Shown: one piece after another, positions 54,920-62,560 of the stretch
Position numbering within the stretch: the first letter of the stretch is position 1
Layout: every line of letters begins with the position of its first letter
Source: an uncultured Bacteriovorax sp.
GTDB lineage: Bacteria; Bdellovibrionota; Bacteriovoracia; Bacteriovoracales; Bacteriovoracaceae
NCBI GenBank assembly: GCA_946480715.1
Contig: CAMLKK010000001.1
Span: 149,108 to 213,107, forward strand
DNA: 64,000 bases
Direction of reading: 5' to 3'
Position numbers and translations under genes: made by a program
The notes under the pieces: generated by a model
The model's database searches: none
What the model saw: only the letters and a program-made list of their open reading frames with translations
What the model was told of the DNA's origin: nothing

Positions 54920-55453
54920 ATGAAAACAACAATCGCTGCCGTCCTTATGACTTTGTCATTTTCTGTTTTAGCTAGTGAAACAAAAATCGAAATTCCAAAG
55001 GCCCTTAAAGAAAGACATGCTCTTGCTTGTCCGGAAGTCACCACTGAAAGAGGTGAGTGGATGCAGAATTCAGTTTATGATCTGCCCTCAATGGTCGGTG
55101 TGAAGTCAGTGAACAAACTCTATGTGCTTGGTTGTGAAATGTATGCCTACAATTCATTGGAGCGCGCTTATATCGTAAACACATATGGCGATATTACTGA
55201 TGTGGCCGTCGTGGAAGTTGATTCAGCTGGAAACTTTGGTGCTACAACAAACCTCATGGGTGCGGGGTACGATCCTGAAACTCAAACTTTGGGAACTTTT
55301 AGCAAAGGAAGAGGAATCGGCGATTGTGGAGCATCGGCCACATACAGCTACAATGCAGACACTGAACGATTTGTTTTAGTAGAGCAACGTTTGAAACTCG
55401 AGTGCGATATGGACGTTGAAGCTGAATGGCCAGTCGTCTTTCCCAAAAAATAA
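54920..55453 (+). CDS. Small exported protein of unknown function
   Basis: AGGGAG precedes the ATG. The product has a signal peptide (MKTTIAAVLMTLSFSVLA) and about 158 mature residues. CPEVTTERGEWM, LYVLGCEMYAY, GIGDCGASATYSY and LKLECDMD contain four cysteines that would pair as two disulfides. The C-terminal half (TYSYNADTERFVLVEQRLKLE) resembles DUF1176-type periplasmic proteins. Monocistronic, with its own terminator. Confidence 0.68.
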   Translation: MKTTIAAVLMTLSFSVLASETKIEIPKALKERHALACPEVTTERGEWMQNSVYDLPSMVGVKSVNKLYVLGCEMYAYNSLERAYIVNTYGDITDVAVVEVDSAGNFGATTNLMGAGYDPETQTLGTFSKGRGIGDCGASATYSYNADTERFVLVEQRLKLECDMDVEAEWPVVFPKK

Positions 55454-55471
55454 TTTTTGAATAAACGCGAG

Positions 55472-55494
55472 GGGGGACAATGGTCCCCCTTTTT
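55472..55494 (+). terminator. Rho-independent terminator
   Basis: GGGGGAC pairs with GTCCCCC across AATG and is followed by TTTTT, just after the exported-protein gene and before the hydrolase gene. Confidence 0.85.
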
Positions 55495-55508
55495 GTTATT
55501 GTCTACGT

Positions 55509-56309
55509 ATGAAAATCATCAAAGAAACTATCCCATATCAAAATCAGCAAACGAATATTTTTTATTTTCTTCCAGATCCTTCAGAAGAAATAAAACCCAC
55601 ATGGGCCATTTTCACTCATGGCTATACCGCAGATAAAAGTTCCATTCTCAATTGGCCCATTCGATTAGCGGAAGTGGGAGTTGCATGTGCGCTTTTTGAT
55701 TTGCCTGGTCACTACTTGGGAAATTTTTCTGAAGTTGAAGACTTCGAAACATTCAAGAGTCACGGACACGAATTGTTTTATACCGCTTTTAAAGGTCTAG
55801 ATGGGCATTTTAAGAGTGAATTCCCCTTAAATGAACACCAGACACTAGCTGGAGAGCTGAAAGTGGTTTTAGGTGGTCATTCGCTGGGAAGTCTTCTTGC
55901 TTTAAAAGCACTCGAACTGCCGTCCTTCGCGCCTTTTGAAAAGGTGGCAGTTTGTGTAGGGCTTGGAAAAGCACCTAAAGATGTTGTTCATCTTTTTGAT
56001 ACACCATTTTACAAAAGTACATTGAAAGTGCGTGAGCAATTAGTTTCACCCGCCTTAAAACCAGACAATGTTTTTCCATGGATTAAGTCAGCAAAAGAAA
56101 ATCTCACACTCACTAATCAAAATATCCATCTCATTACAGGGATTGATGACCTCGTCGTGGGTGATGACGGAATGGAAAGACTCGCAGAGGATTTAATCGC
56201 CAAGGGAAACAAGGTTACGATGGAAAAACCATCTAAGCTTCCTCATCATGAACCGCAGATGGCCGCGGCCCACGTTAAAAAATTTCTTAAGAAAGTAAAT
56301 TGGCTCTAA
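55509..56309 (+). CDS. Alpha/beta hydrolase
   Basis: The oxyanion strand is AIFTHGYTADKSS, the nucleophile elbow is GGHSLGSLLALKAL, an acid residue is in GIDDLVVGDDG, and the catalytic His is probably in LPHHEPQMAAAHV. The 266 residues have no signal peptide. It resembles small serine hydrolases of the esterase/lysophospholipase group; the substrate is unknown. Flanked by terminators on both sides, it forms its own transcript. Confidence 0.82.
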   Translation: MKIIKETIPYQNQQTNIFYFLPDPSEEIKPTWAIFTHGYTADKSSILNWPIRLAEVGVACALFDLPGHYLGNFSEVEDFETFKSHGHELFYTAFKGLDGHFKSEFPLNEHQTLAGELKVVLGGHSLGSLLALKALELPSFAPFEKVAVCVGLGKAPKDVVHLFDTPFYKSTLKVREQLVSPALKPDNVFPWIKSAKENLTLTNQNIHLITGIDDLVVGDDGMERLAEDLIAKGNKVTMEKPSKLPHHEPQMAAAHVKKFLKKVNWL

Positions 56310-56313
56310 GAAT

Positions 56314-56344
56314 AAAAAGGCCGGAAGAACCGGCCTTTATTTTT
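56314..56344. terminator. Bidirectional terminator between convergent genes
   Basis: AAAGGCCGG pairs with CCGGCCTTT around AAGAA, with A and T runs on the two sides, so it can end both the hydrolase transcript and the convergent minus-strand transcript. Confidence 0.85.
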
Positions 56345-56349
56345 AACTA

Positions 56350-56877
56350 TTACTTTTTTAACCAAACTTTAGAATCACAGAACTCAACATCACCATCAAA
56401 CACGTTTGAAAGTTTTTCGTATTTGATTTGTCCTTTCACTTCTGTGCGGTTGTAAACTTCATAATATCCGTTTCCACCACCAACTCCGATGTTCCAACGG
56501 TAAAGGTCGAGACCCTTAATTGTTTTGTGTGAGATTTTTTCTAGAGTAAAGTCATCAACGTTGTGGAAGAATTCAGCAACGCCATCACCTGAATCTTGTG
56601 CAGTTGCCGCTAAAAGTTCTTTTTCAACATGCTTAAGCTTTTCCATTGTTCCAGCAACTGGACCTTTGTATTCCGGCTCATAAGATTCAACGATCTCTTT
56701 AGTGACTTTAAAAAGTTTTCCTTCATAATCCTGGTGAACAGAACACCCACCGATGTATTCATTCGATCCATCTTCTAATTCACGATAAGACTCATCGTAA
56801 GTTTCTGTGCGAGACATATCTTTAGAGAAAGCATTCGTTGAAAGAAGTAGAGCAAGAGTGATTAAAGTTGATTTCAT
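56350..56877 (-). CDS. Small exported protein of unknown function
   Basis: The product has a signal peptide (MKSTLITLALLLSTNAFS) and about 157 mature residues, with cysteines in IGGCSVHQD and VEFCDSKVW. IGVGGGNGYYEVYNRTEV suggests a beta structure. No family recognised. A strong ribosome-binding site (GGAGG) precedes the ATG, but it can be sequestered by an upstream hairpin (56881-56908). It is the only gene on its transcript. Confidence 0.68.
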   Translation of the reverse strand: MKSTLITLALLLSTNAFSKDMSRTETYDESYRELEDGSNEYIGGCSVHQDYEGKLFKVTKEIVESYEPEYKGPVAGTMEKLKHVEKELLAATAQDSGDGVAEFFHNVDDFTLEKISHKTIKGLDLYRWNIGVGGGNGYYEVYNRTEVKGQIKYEKLSNVFDGDVEFCDSKVWLKK

Positions 56878-56880
56878 ATG

Positions 56881-56908
56881 GCCTCCATTAAGTTTTTGAG
56901 ATGGAGGC
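56881..56908 (-). promoter_or_regulatory. Hairpin sequestering the ribosome-binding site of the gene at 56350-56877
   Basis: GCCTCCAT and ATGGAGGC are perfect 8-base inverted arms around a 12-base loop. In the mRNA the right-hand arm contains the GGAGG Shine-Dalgarno sequence just before the ATG. TATAAA follows shortly upstream, so the hairpin may start close to the 5' end of the transcript. Confidence 0.45.
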
Positions 56909-56982
56909 TTTATAATTGAATAGCAGATTCAAGTCTTGAATAAAAATTAGATCATTACTATTTTATAGGAATGCGATGAAGG

Positions 56983-57513
56983 CTAGTGGCCTTCAAAGTG
57001 GCAAAGGGAGAAAACTTTGTGTCCAAGATCCTGGATTTTCTTAGCACCACCAAGTTCCGGGAGGTCTACGACAAACGCACACTCCACAACTTTTCCACCT
57101 ACTTTTTCGATAAGAGTGATAGCTCCGATGGCCGTTCCGCCTGTAGCGATGAGGTCGTCGATGAGAAGAATGTTTGCCCCTTTATGGATGGCATCTTCAT
57201 GGATTTCAATGGTGTCTGAACCATATTCAAGATCGTAACTTTGGGTGATTGTTTTTCCTGGAAGCTTTCCTTTCTTACGAACAGGAATAAATCCTTTTCC
57301 AAGAGCGAAAGCGAGGGCCGAACCGAGAATGAAGCCTCGAGCTTCAATTCCGGCTATGTAGTCAATGTTTGCATTTTTGTATTTGTTAACGAGAAGATTG
57401 ATGGTTGTTTTAAAACCTTCAGGATCTTTTAGGAGAGTGGTGATATCACGAAACATAATTCCTTCTTTAGGATAGTGAGGAATTGTTCTGATTAGTTTCG
57501 TGATATCACTCAT
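56983..57513 (-). CDS. apt: Adenine phosphoribosyltransferase
   Basis: It salvages adenine to AMP using PRPP. The 176 residues contain ARGFILGSALAFALGKGFIP, the PRPP loop NILLIDDLIATGGTAIGA, and the start FRDITTLLKDPEGF. This is the standard length. It follows the yceI-family gene after 11 bases on the same strand. Nucleotide salvage would suit a predator that takes up prey purines, but this is general knowledge of the lifestyle rather than something seen here. Confidence 0.96.
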   Translation of the reverse strand: MSDITKLIRTIPHYPKEGIMFRDITTLLKDPEGFKTTINLLVNKYKNANIDYIAGIEARGFILGSALAFALGKGFIPVRKKGKLPGKTITQSYDLEYGSDTIEIHEDAIHKGANILLIDDLIATGGTAIGAITLIEKVGGKVVECAFVVDLPELGGAKKIQDLGHKVFSLCHFEGH

Positions 57514-57524
57514 AAGTCACTCCA

Positions 57525-58097
57525 TTATTTTTTTAAAGCTAAATTTACAGTTAATTCAACCTCATCATTGATCATTTTGTCACCTAAACCTTGGAAAAAT
57601 TTTCCAGATCCGTACTTAATATCGTATTTTGTACGATCAAATGTAAGTTTAGCTGTTGCAGATTCTTTTGTTGCTGTTGCTTCGAAAGTAGCTGGGGCTG
57701 TTTTTCCTTTGATTGTAAGGTCACCAGTTACTTTGTAAGTGTTGTCTTTAATTTTATCCGCTTTTTTGATTACGAACTTTGCTGTTTTGAATTTATCTGT
57801 AGCAAAGAAATCATCACTCTTCATGTGACCAACAAATTTATCGTTATATTCTTTGTCTGTTAGGTCAGTGTTGTTGATTGTCGTCATATCAGCTTCGAAT
57901 TCTCCGCCTTTAAGAGCGCCATTTTCGAAGTTCAAGTGACCTTTAGAAACTTTAACTTCTCCCGTGTGAGAACCAGTTACTTTTTTACCAACATAAACGA
58001 TTTTTGATCCTGCTGGATCCACTTCTACTTTTTCAGCTTTAGCAAAAGCGTTGAATGATACGGCCATAGCTCCGGCCAAAACTAAATTCTTGAACAT
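57525..58097 (-). CDS. YceI-family periplasmic lipid-binding protein
   Basis: A signal peptide (MFKNLVLAGAMAVSFNAFA) leads to a YceI lipocalin-like domain: VDPAGSKIVYVGKKVTGSHTG, SDDFFATDKFKTAKFVIKKA, GDLTIKGKTAPATFEATATK and FDRTKYDIKYGSGKF. YceI proteins bind polyisoprenoid or fatty-acid-type ligands in the periplasm. The length of 190 is typical. A LysR-type regulator is encoded divergently behind paired operator-like sites, so it is the probable target. Confidence 0.93.
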   Translation of the reverse strand: MFKNLVLAGAMAVSFNAFAKAEKVEVDPAGSKIVYVGKKVTGSHTGEVKVSKGHLNFENGALKGGEFEADMTTINNTDLTDKEYNDKFVGHMKSDDFFATDKFKTAKFVIKKADKIKDNTYKVTGDLTIKGKTAPATFEATATKESATAKLTFDRTKYDIKYGSGKFFQGLGDKMINDEVELTVNLALKK

Positions 58098-58174
58098 AAG
58101 TACTCCTTCTAGTTGTTTTTAAGAAAAATACGAGATTGTCAAAAATGTTAACTTAGGTTTGTATAAAAACAAAT

Positions 58175-58220
58175 TATAATTTATCTATTGATACGATAAG
58201 TTAATCTAATCATCTATTAG
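58175..58220. promoter_or_regulatory. Divergent promoter/operator region between yceI and the LysR gene
   Basis: TATAAT lies at 58175-58180 on the plus strand, and the overlapping ATTATA reads as TATAAT on the minus strand (58173-58178). TTATC-N9-GATAA (58181-58199) contains ATC-N9-GAT, a known LysR-type box. CTAAT-N5-ATTAG (58206-58220) is a second inverted repeat. This is the usual layout for a LysR regulator acting on its divergent neighbour. Confidence 0.5.
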
Positions 58221-58249
58221 ACACAAAAAGGTAAGTTTCGGAGGTTATA

Positions 58250-59119
58250 GTGACGTTGGAGCAAATTATTACCATAGAGGCGATTGTCACACAGGGCAGC
58301 TTTAAAGCGGCGGCCGATTACCTCCATAAAAGTCAGCCTTCAATTAGTATGGCGATTAAAAAGCTCGAAGAAGAGTATCAACTCACTCTTTTTTCCCGCG
58401 ACGAATATCGGCCTAGTCTTACAGCAGAAGGAAAAATCTTCTACGAGAAGTCCAAAGGGCTTTTGAAAGAATATCGTGAACTGATCGCACTCGCCGAACA
58501 AATGAACCAGGGAGTGGAAGTAGAACTGAGAATTAGTATCGATGCGATCAGCCCTGTTTCACTCATTCTAAAATTTTTAAAAGATTTCTTCGCCAATCAT
58601 CCGAAGACAAAATTGCAGTTATGTTTTGAAGTTTTACATGGAACGGTCGAGCGACTTATTGATGGTGAAGTTGATATGGCCATTACCCCAATGTATGGGC
58701 CAGCAGAAAATTTTAAAAGTATGAAACTTACCAAAGTAAAACTTGTTCCTGTCATCAGCACGCAACTTGTGAAAGGTGTAAAAATCACTGATGATTTTTT
58801 AAGAACTCAAAATCAAATTATTCTTGCTGATTCTTCGAGGCACACTCCTAAAATGTCCAGCGGCATTCTGGAAGGAGGAAAAAATCTTACGATTACCGAG
58901 ATGACTTTTAAAAAAGAATTAATCGTGCAGGGACTCGGGTGGGGAGGACTTCCCTATGACATGATTAAAACTGAACTGCAGAGTAAGAAATTAACCATTG
59001 TGAAAACACCATCAGTAAAAGAGCGTGAGATGGACATTTTTATCATTCGTAATCCCCAAAAACCGATGGGTCCAGTGATGAAAGAATTGTGGAAAAGTTT
59101 GGATGAAAGTGAAATTTAA
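58250..59119 (+). CDS. LysR-type transcriptional regulator
   Basis: A GTG start is chosen because GGAGG is well placed upstream and the protein opens with the family pattern LEQIITIEAIVTQGSFKAAA. The helix-turn-helix is SFKAAADYLHKSQPSISMAI. A co-inducer domain (residues 90-289) follows. The length (289) is usual. Its likely operators are the inverted repeats just upstream, and its likely target the divergent yceI-apt transcript. The inducer is unknown. Confidence 0.92.
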   Translation: MTLEQIITIEAIVTQGSFKAAADYLHKSQPSISMAIKKLEEEYQLTLFSRDEYRPSLTAEGKIFYEKSKGLLKEYRELIALAEQMNQGVEVELRISIDAISPVSLILKFLKDFFANHPKTKLQLCFEVLHGTVERLIDGEVDMAITPMYGPAENFKSMKLTKVKLVPVISTQLVKGVKITDDFLRTQNQIILADSSRHTPKMSSGILEGGKNLTITEMTFKKELIVQGLGWGGLPYDMIKTELQSKKLTIVKTPSVKEREMDIFIIRNPQKPMGPVMKELWKSLDESEI

Positions 59120-59138
59120 TTGGGATTTTTCTAAGGCT

Positions 59139-59317
59139 ACGAAGTGAGAGAAAAAATCGACGTTTCAAAATCCGTTTTTAGACGTCGACCACTTCGTGTA
59201 ATCTCGTGTGTCTCTATGAAGAAATTCTAGGGGGCATCAGGACTTTTTTATACTTCTTTTTTCTTACAATTCATTACTATTTTCTGACATTCGTAAGGTC
59301 CGATGAGACCTTTTTTT
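59139..59317 (+). ncRNA. Candidate structured RNA or 3' UTR ending in a terminator
   Basis: Nested inverted repeats (ACGAAGTG 59139-59146 with CACTTCGT 59190-59197; TCGACGT 59157-59163 with ACGTCGA 59182-59188) can form a two-stem hairpin. About 100 bases further on is an intrinsic terminator (59295-59317). The stretch could be a small RNA or the structured end of the LysR transcript. No promoter is obvious inside it. Confidence 0.35.
59295..59317 (+). terminator. Rho-independent terminator
   Basis: AAGGTC pairs with GACCTT across CGATGA and ends in seven T. It ends the LysR transcript or a small RNA. Confidence 0.65.
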
Positions 59318-59379
59318 ACAAGTGTGCGTAACTGTTCAGGCCTCTAAAAAAAGGGTGATTAGTCTAAGGTTTTCTTCAA

Positions 59380-60063
59380 CTACTTTTCGTAGACGTTTTC
59401 GCCTTTTAAAGCGCGATTGATAAACTCAGAATATTTAGCAAGGAGGGGAGATTGTTCTCTTTTTAATTTTTCGATGTGATCACGAATCGCCACAATACTT
59501 TTTTCAACATCTTTAAGCATGAAAGACTTCACGAGTTTTGCCATTGCTGATTTCGGAACAATGTATGATCGATAACGAAAAAGTGTTTTTCCTTCGAAGG
59601 GAATGAATGTAGCTGCACCTTTCACTGTTTCAGTAGAGGTTGATTCAACTTTATACCACTCGAGTTCATAAATATCTTTTTTAGCTTTCACTACTGATCC
59701 ATGCACATACTTTGCGTTGGAGAAGGGGAAAGGAACATGCATTTCATACTCAGTGTGAACCTCCACTGGGCTGATGTGTTTGATTGGTTTTGAAACGAGA
59801 ATATTGGGCACATAATTTTTTTGGTAATCGAGAGCGCTGAAGAGTCCCATACTCTCAAGCGGAGAAGCTTCCACAAAGGCGTAAAAAGTGATTTCCGGCC
59901 ATGGTGAGCCTGGAACATCCTTAGTTTTTAAAACAAGTTTACGCTCTTTAAGCATCGTTATTTCTGAGGAACTAAGTTCTGGAAGAAAGTTATCCTGAGC
60001 TCTCAATGAAAAACAGATGAAAAAGATGAGGAGGATCACTGGTTTTAAAGGGTTAATCTGCAT
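59380..60063 (-). CDS. Exported SRPBCC/START-like protein
   Basis: The product has a signal peptide (MQINPLKPVILLIFFICFSLRA) and about 205 mature residues. The pattern of VSKPIKHISPVEVHTEYEMHVPFPFSNAK, KKDIYELEWYKVESTSTETVKG and LFRYRSYIVPKSAMAKLVKS, ending in a long amphipathic helix (SIVAIRDHIEKLK), resembles the helix-grip fold of START/SRPBCC lipid-binding proteins. It is divergent from the fatty-acid-hydroxylase gene, so a role in lipid handling is a reasonable inference. Confidence 0.6.
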   Translation of the reverse strand: MQINPLKPVILLIFFICFSLRAQDNFLPELSSSEITMLKERKLVLKTKDVPGSPWPEITFYAFVEASPLESMGLFSALDYQKNYVPNILVSKPIKHISPVEVHTEYEMHVPFPFSNAKYVHGSVVKAKKDIYELEWYKVESTSTETVKGAATFIPFEGKTLFRYRSYIVPKSAMAKLVKSFMLKDVEKSIVAIRDHIEKLKREQSPLLAKYSEFINRALKGENVYEK

Positions 60064-60151
60064 GGTTTTCGCTTTGTTAAATTGTCAGAATTTAAACTTT
60101 ATTATATTAAGAACTTCATCAAATCCACTTGAAAATGAAATAAGGTGACCC

Positions 60152-60769
60152 ATGAAAAGGCATACCGGCGAATCCATCAGAATCTTTAAAAATCCGATTC
60201 TCGAATCATTCACACATGTGCATCCGATTATTCCCCTGCTGCTTTGGTCTCCAGTAGTCGTTTGGTTTTTTTATCGTGCTTTCACAGTGCAAGCTCTGTC
60301 GGTGAACGAAGTTCTCTTGAGCGCACTTTTTGGATTAGTTCTTTGGACATTCACTGAATATACTTTGCATCGATTTGTGTTTCACTGGAACGCAAAGAGT
60401 GCTGCTGGAAAATACTTTGTTTTCCTTTTTCATGGTTTGCACCACGATGATCCTCAAGACCCAACAAGACTTGTCATGCCTCCAGTGCCTGCGATTTTAA
60501 TCGTTGCTCTTCTCTGGTCGCTGTTTTCTCTCATTTTCCCTCTAAGATATCTCGATAGCATCATGGGAGCATTTTTGGTCGGGTACCTTTGTTACGACTA
60601 CATTCACTATGCCACTCACCATTTCGCCATGACATCGAAAGTTGGAAAGTATCTTCGCAAGTATCATTTGCAGCACCACTATTCTGGTGAAATGAGCAAA
60701 TACGGTGTTAGTTCACCACTCTGGGATTATATTTTTAAAACGGTCACAGGACCTAAGGATCATCACTAG
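60152..60769 (+). CDS. Fatty acid hydroxylase / sterol-desaturase superfamily protein (FA2H-like)
   Basis: The 205 residues have four predicted membrane helices and the di-iron histidine clusters of the superfamily: HRFVFHW, FHGLHHDDPQDP, HYATHH and YHLQHHYSGEM. The overall length and GLHHDDPQDPTRLVMPP resemble fatty acid 2-hydroxylases, which hydroxylate acyl chains of sphingolipids. The PAP2 gene begins one base after its stop codon. The proximity to ceramide-pathway-like genes (61571-64000) supports an acyl-hydroxylase role, but the substrate is inferred. Confidence 0.85.
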   Translation: MKRHTGESIRIFKNPILESFTHVHPIIPLLLWSPVVVWFFYRAFTVQALSVNEVLLSALFGLVLWTFTEYTLHRFVFHWNAKSAAGKYFVFLFHGLHHDDPQDPTRLVMPPVPAILIVALLWSLFSLIFPLRYLDSIMGAFLVGYLCYDYIHYATHHFAMTSKVGKYLRKYHLQHHYSGEMSKYGVSSPLWDYIFKTVTGPKDHH

Positions 60770-60770
60770 T

Positions 60771-61574
60771 ATGCAACGATTGCTCGTTCTTCTTCTTTGT
60801 TCATTTTTCTTTTCGAAAACTTTTGCTGGAGAATTAACAGCGGCCAAATATTGGGAAGGTTTTCAAGACGGATTCTCATATTTAGGAAAAGGGGCGGTTG
60901 AGCAGTTCAAAGAAAAAAACAACCTCTACGTTGCTGCTGCTGCCATTCCAAGTTTATGGTGGTCGTTTGAAGAAGATAAACGCATTACTGCAAATGCCCG
61001 TACAAAAAAAATTCCCAAATACATGCAGATCTCCAGTGATATTTCACCGGCCCTTGGTTTTCCCGTCATTCCCATTGCTTTTTTCTCTTATGGTGTGAAA
61101 ACAGACGATGATAAGGCCGTGCAATTTGCCAAAGAATATTTCGGGGCCATGTATCTAGCGTTCATTGAATCAGCGGCGCTCAGCTACATTCAAATTCATG
61201 AAAGACCCAATACCGCTAATCTCTCTAAGTGGGAAACAGATTTCAGAGGAGATTCTTCATTTCCTTCTGGGCATGTGATTCCTTATGCCGTTTTAGCGCT
61301 TAAGACACTTCAATTTTACGGACCTGTTCCAGCAATCATTCCCTCGGCGATATTTTTAGCGACATCGATTCAACGAGTGCGCGATGAAAAACATTATCTC
61401 TCAGATGTTGTCGGTGGATTTTTCTTATCGGTATTTGCATCCGAAGGTGTTCGTAAAGTGGGGAACTATCAAAACAATCATCCGCTTTACAAAAAACTCT
61501 TTGAACATGAAGCTGCTGCTGGTGTGACGTCTTATAATGGAGTTGTAGGACCGCGACTGACCTGGACTTATTAA
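60771..61574 (+). CDS. PAP2-family lipid phosphatase
   Basis: The start is ATG 60771, one base after the hydroxylase stop, and gives a signal peptide or N-terminal helix (MQRLLVLLLCSFFFSKTFA). The phosphatase motifs are visible: IQIHERPNT (motif 1 variant), SSFPSGHVIPYAVLAL (motif 2) and RVRDEKHYLSDVVGG (motif 3, with His and Asp). These enzymes remove phosphate from lipid phosphates such as phosphatidic acid or sphingoid-base phosphates. The 4-base overlap with the convergent epimerase gene is compact. Confidence 0.9.
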   Translation: MQRLLVLLLCSFFFSKTFAGELTAAKYWEGFQDGFSYLGKGAVEQFKEKNNLYVAAAAIPSLWWSFEEDKRITANARTKKIPKYMQISSDISPALGFPVIPIAFFSYGVKTDDDKAVQFAKEYFGAMYLAFIESAALSYIQIHERPNTANLSKWETDFRGDSSFPSGHVIPYAVLALKTLQFYGPVPAIIPSAIFLATSIQRVRDEKHYLSDVVGGFFLSVFASEGVRKVGNYQNNHPLYKKLFEHEAAAGVTSYNGVVGPRLTWTY

Positions 61575-62560
61575 ATCCAATTTCTCTTTCGGTAATCTTC
61601 TAGAGTAACAGCGATCGTTTTTTCGAGACCAAACTCGTAGTTCTGGCCAAGTTCTGCTGTCGCTTTATCTCCAGCACATGTCCAATTGGTCGCCGCTAAT
61701 TCAAAAACTTTATCCGGAGTTAACCTTAGCTGGTGAGGAAAAACTTTGTAGATAAAATTTAAAACCTGAGCGAGTGCTTTAATCAAAAAGAGCGGCATAG
61801 GAAGATGGTAGATAAAGGGAACGCCTAATTGCTTTTTGATTTCGAGAATAAGTTCACTGAAAGAAACAGTTTGTGGATGGGCGCTGTAGAACATCCCATC
61901 TTTTTTTTGTTCCAGGATTCTAACGATGGTATCGATTAAATCAAACACACACACGAAACTATACATTTTCATGAGTGAGCCTCTTCCTGGGAGAAGAATC
62001 GCTTTTCCTTTCACCATTTTAAAAATATCGAGAACGGCAGAGTCGCGAGGCCCGATGATCATGGGAGGACGAATAATGGAAATCTTCCATTCCGCTGGCG
62101 CACTTTCTTTTAAATGTTCTTCAGCTTTTTTCTTGGAACGTCCATAGATACTCACTGGAGCATCAAGATCATCTTCATTTCTTTTCATTGGACCCATGCT
62201 CGGACCTGCAGCCGCCAGCGAGGAAATTAAAATGAAATGGAGTGAATTGTATTTTGCTTTCAGAGCATCAGTCAGCTTGAGTGTCCCAACTGCATTTGTG
62301 TGAAAGAAGTGGTCTGTATTGTAAGAGTGAACAATGCCCGCAGTATGTACGACTGAATCTAAGTCTGCAGGCAGGAGAGTAATCCAAGAAAATTCCTGAT
62401 CAAGATCCCCTTGAACCACTGTAAGTTTTGGATGAGCAGCTACATCTGAAAACTTTGAAGGTGTTCTTACAAGAGCAAAAACCTCATGACCATCATTTAA
62501 AAGTTGTTTGCAAAGATGAGTGCCAACAAAACCTGAAGCTCCCGTGATGAGAACTTTCAT
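61571..62560 (-). CDS. NAD(P)-dependent epimerase/dehydratase-family oxidoreductase
   Basis: An extended SDR: MKVLITGASGFVGTHLCKQLL (Rossmann nucleotide motif), Tyr/Lys active site in SIYGRSKKKAEEHL, and VHTAGIVHSYNTDHFFHTN. The 329 residues lack a membrane segment. In the proposed bacterial ceramide pathway an epimerase-like reductase of this type (CerR in Caulobacter) reduces 3-oxo-sphinganine or an oxidised ceramide. Here it lies next to a GNAT-like acyltransferase and an alpha-oxoamine synthase, so that role is plausible. It overlaps the neighbouring gene by 4 bases. Confidence 0.85.
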   Translation of the reverse strand: MKVLITGASGFVGTHLCKQLLNDGHEVFALVRTPSKFSDVAAHPKLTVVQGDLDQEFSWITLLPADLDSVVHTAGIVHSYNTDHFFHTNAVGTLKLTDALKAKYNSLHFILISSLAAAGPSMGPMKRNEDDLDAPVSIYGRSKKKAEEHLKESAPAEWKISIIRPPMIIGPRDSAVLDIFKMVKGKAILLPGRGSLMKMYSFVCVFDLIDTIVRILEQKKDGMFYSAHPQTVSFSELILEIKKQLGVPFIYHLPMPLFLIKALAQVLNFIYKVFPHQLRLTPDKVFELAATNWTCAGDKATAELGQNYEFGLEKTIAVTLEDYRKRNWI

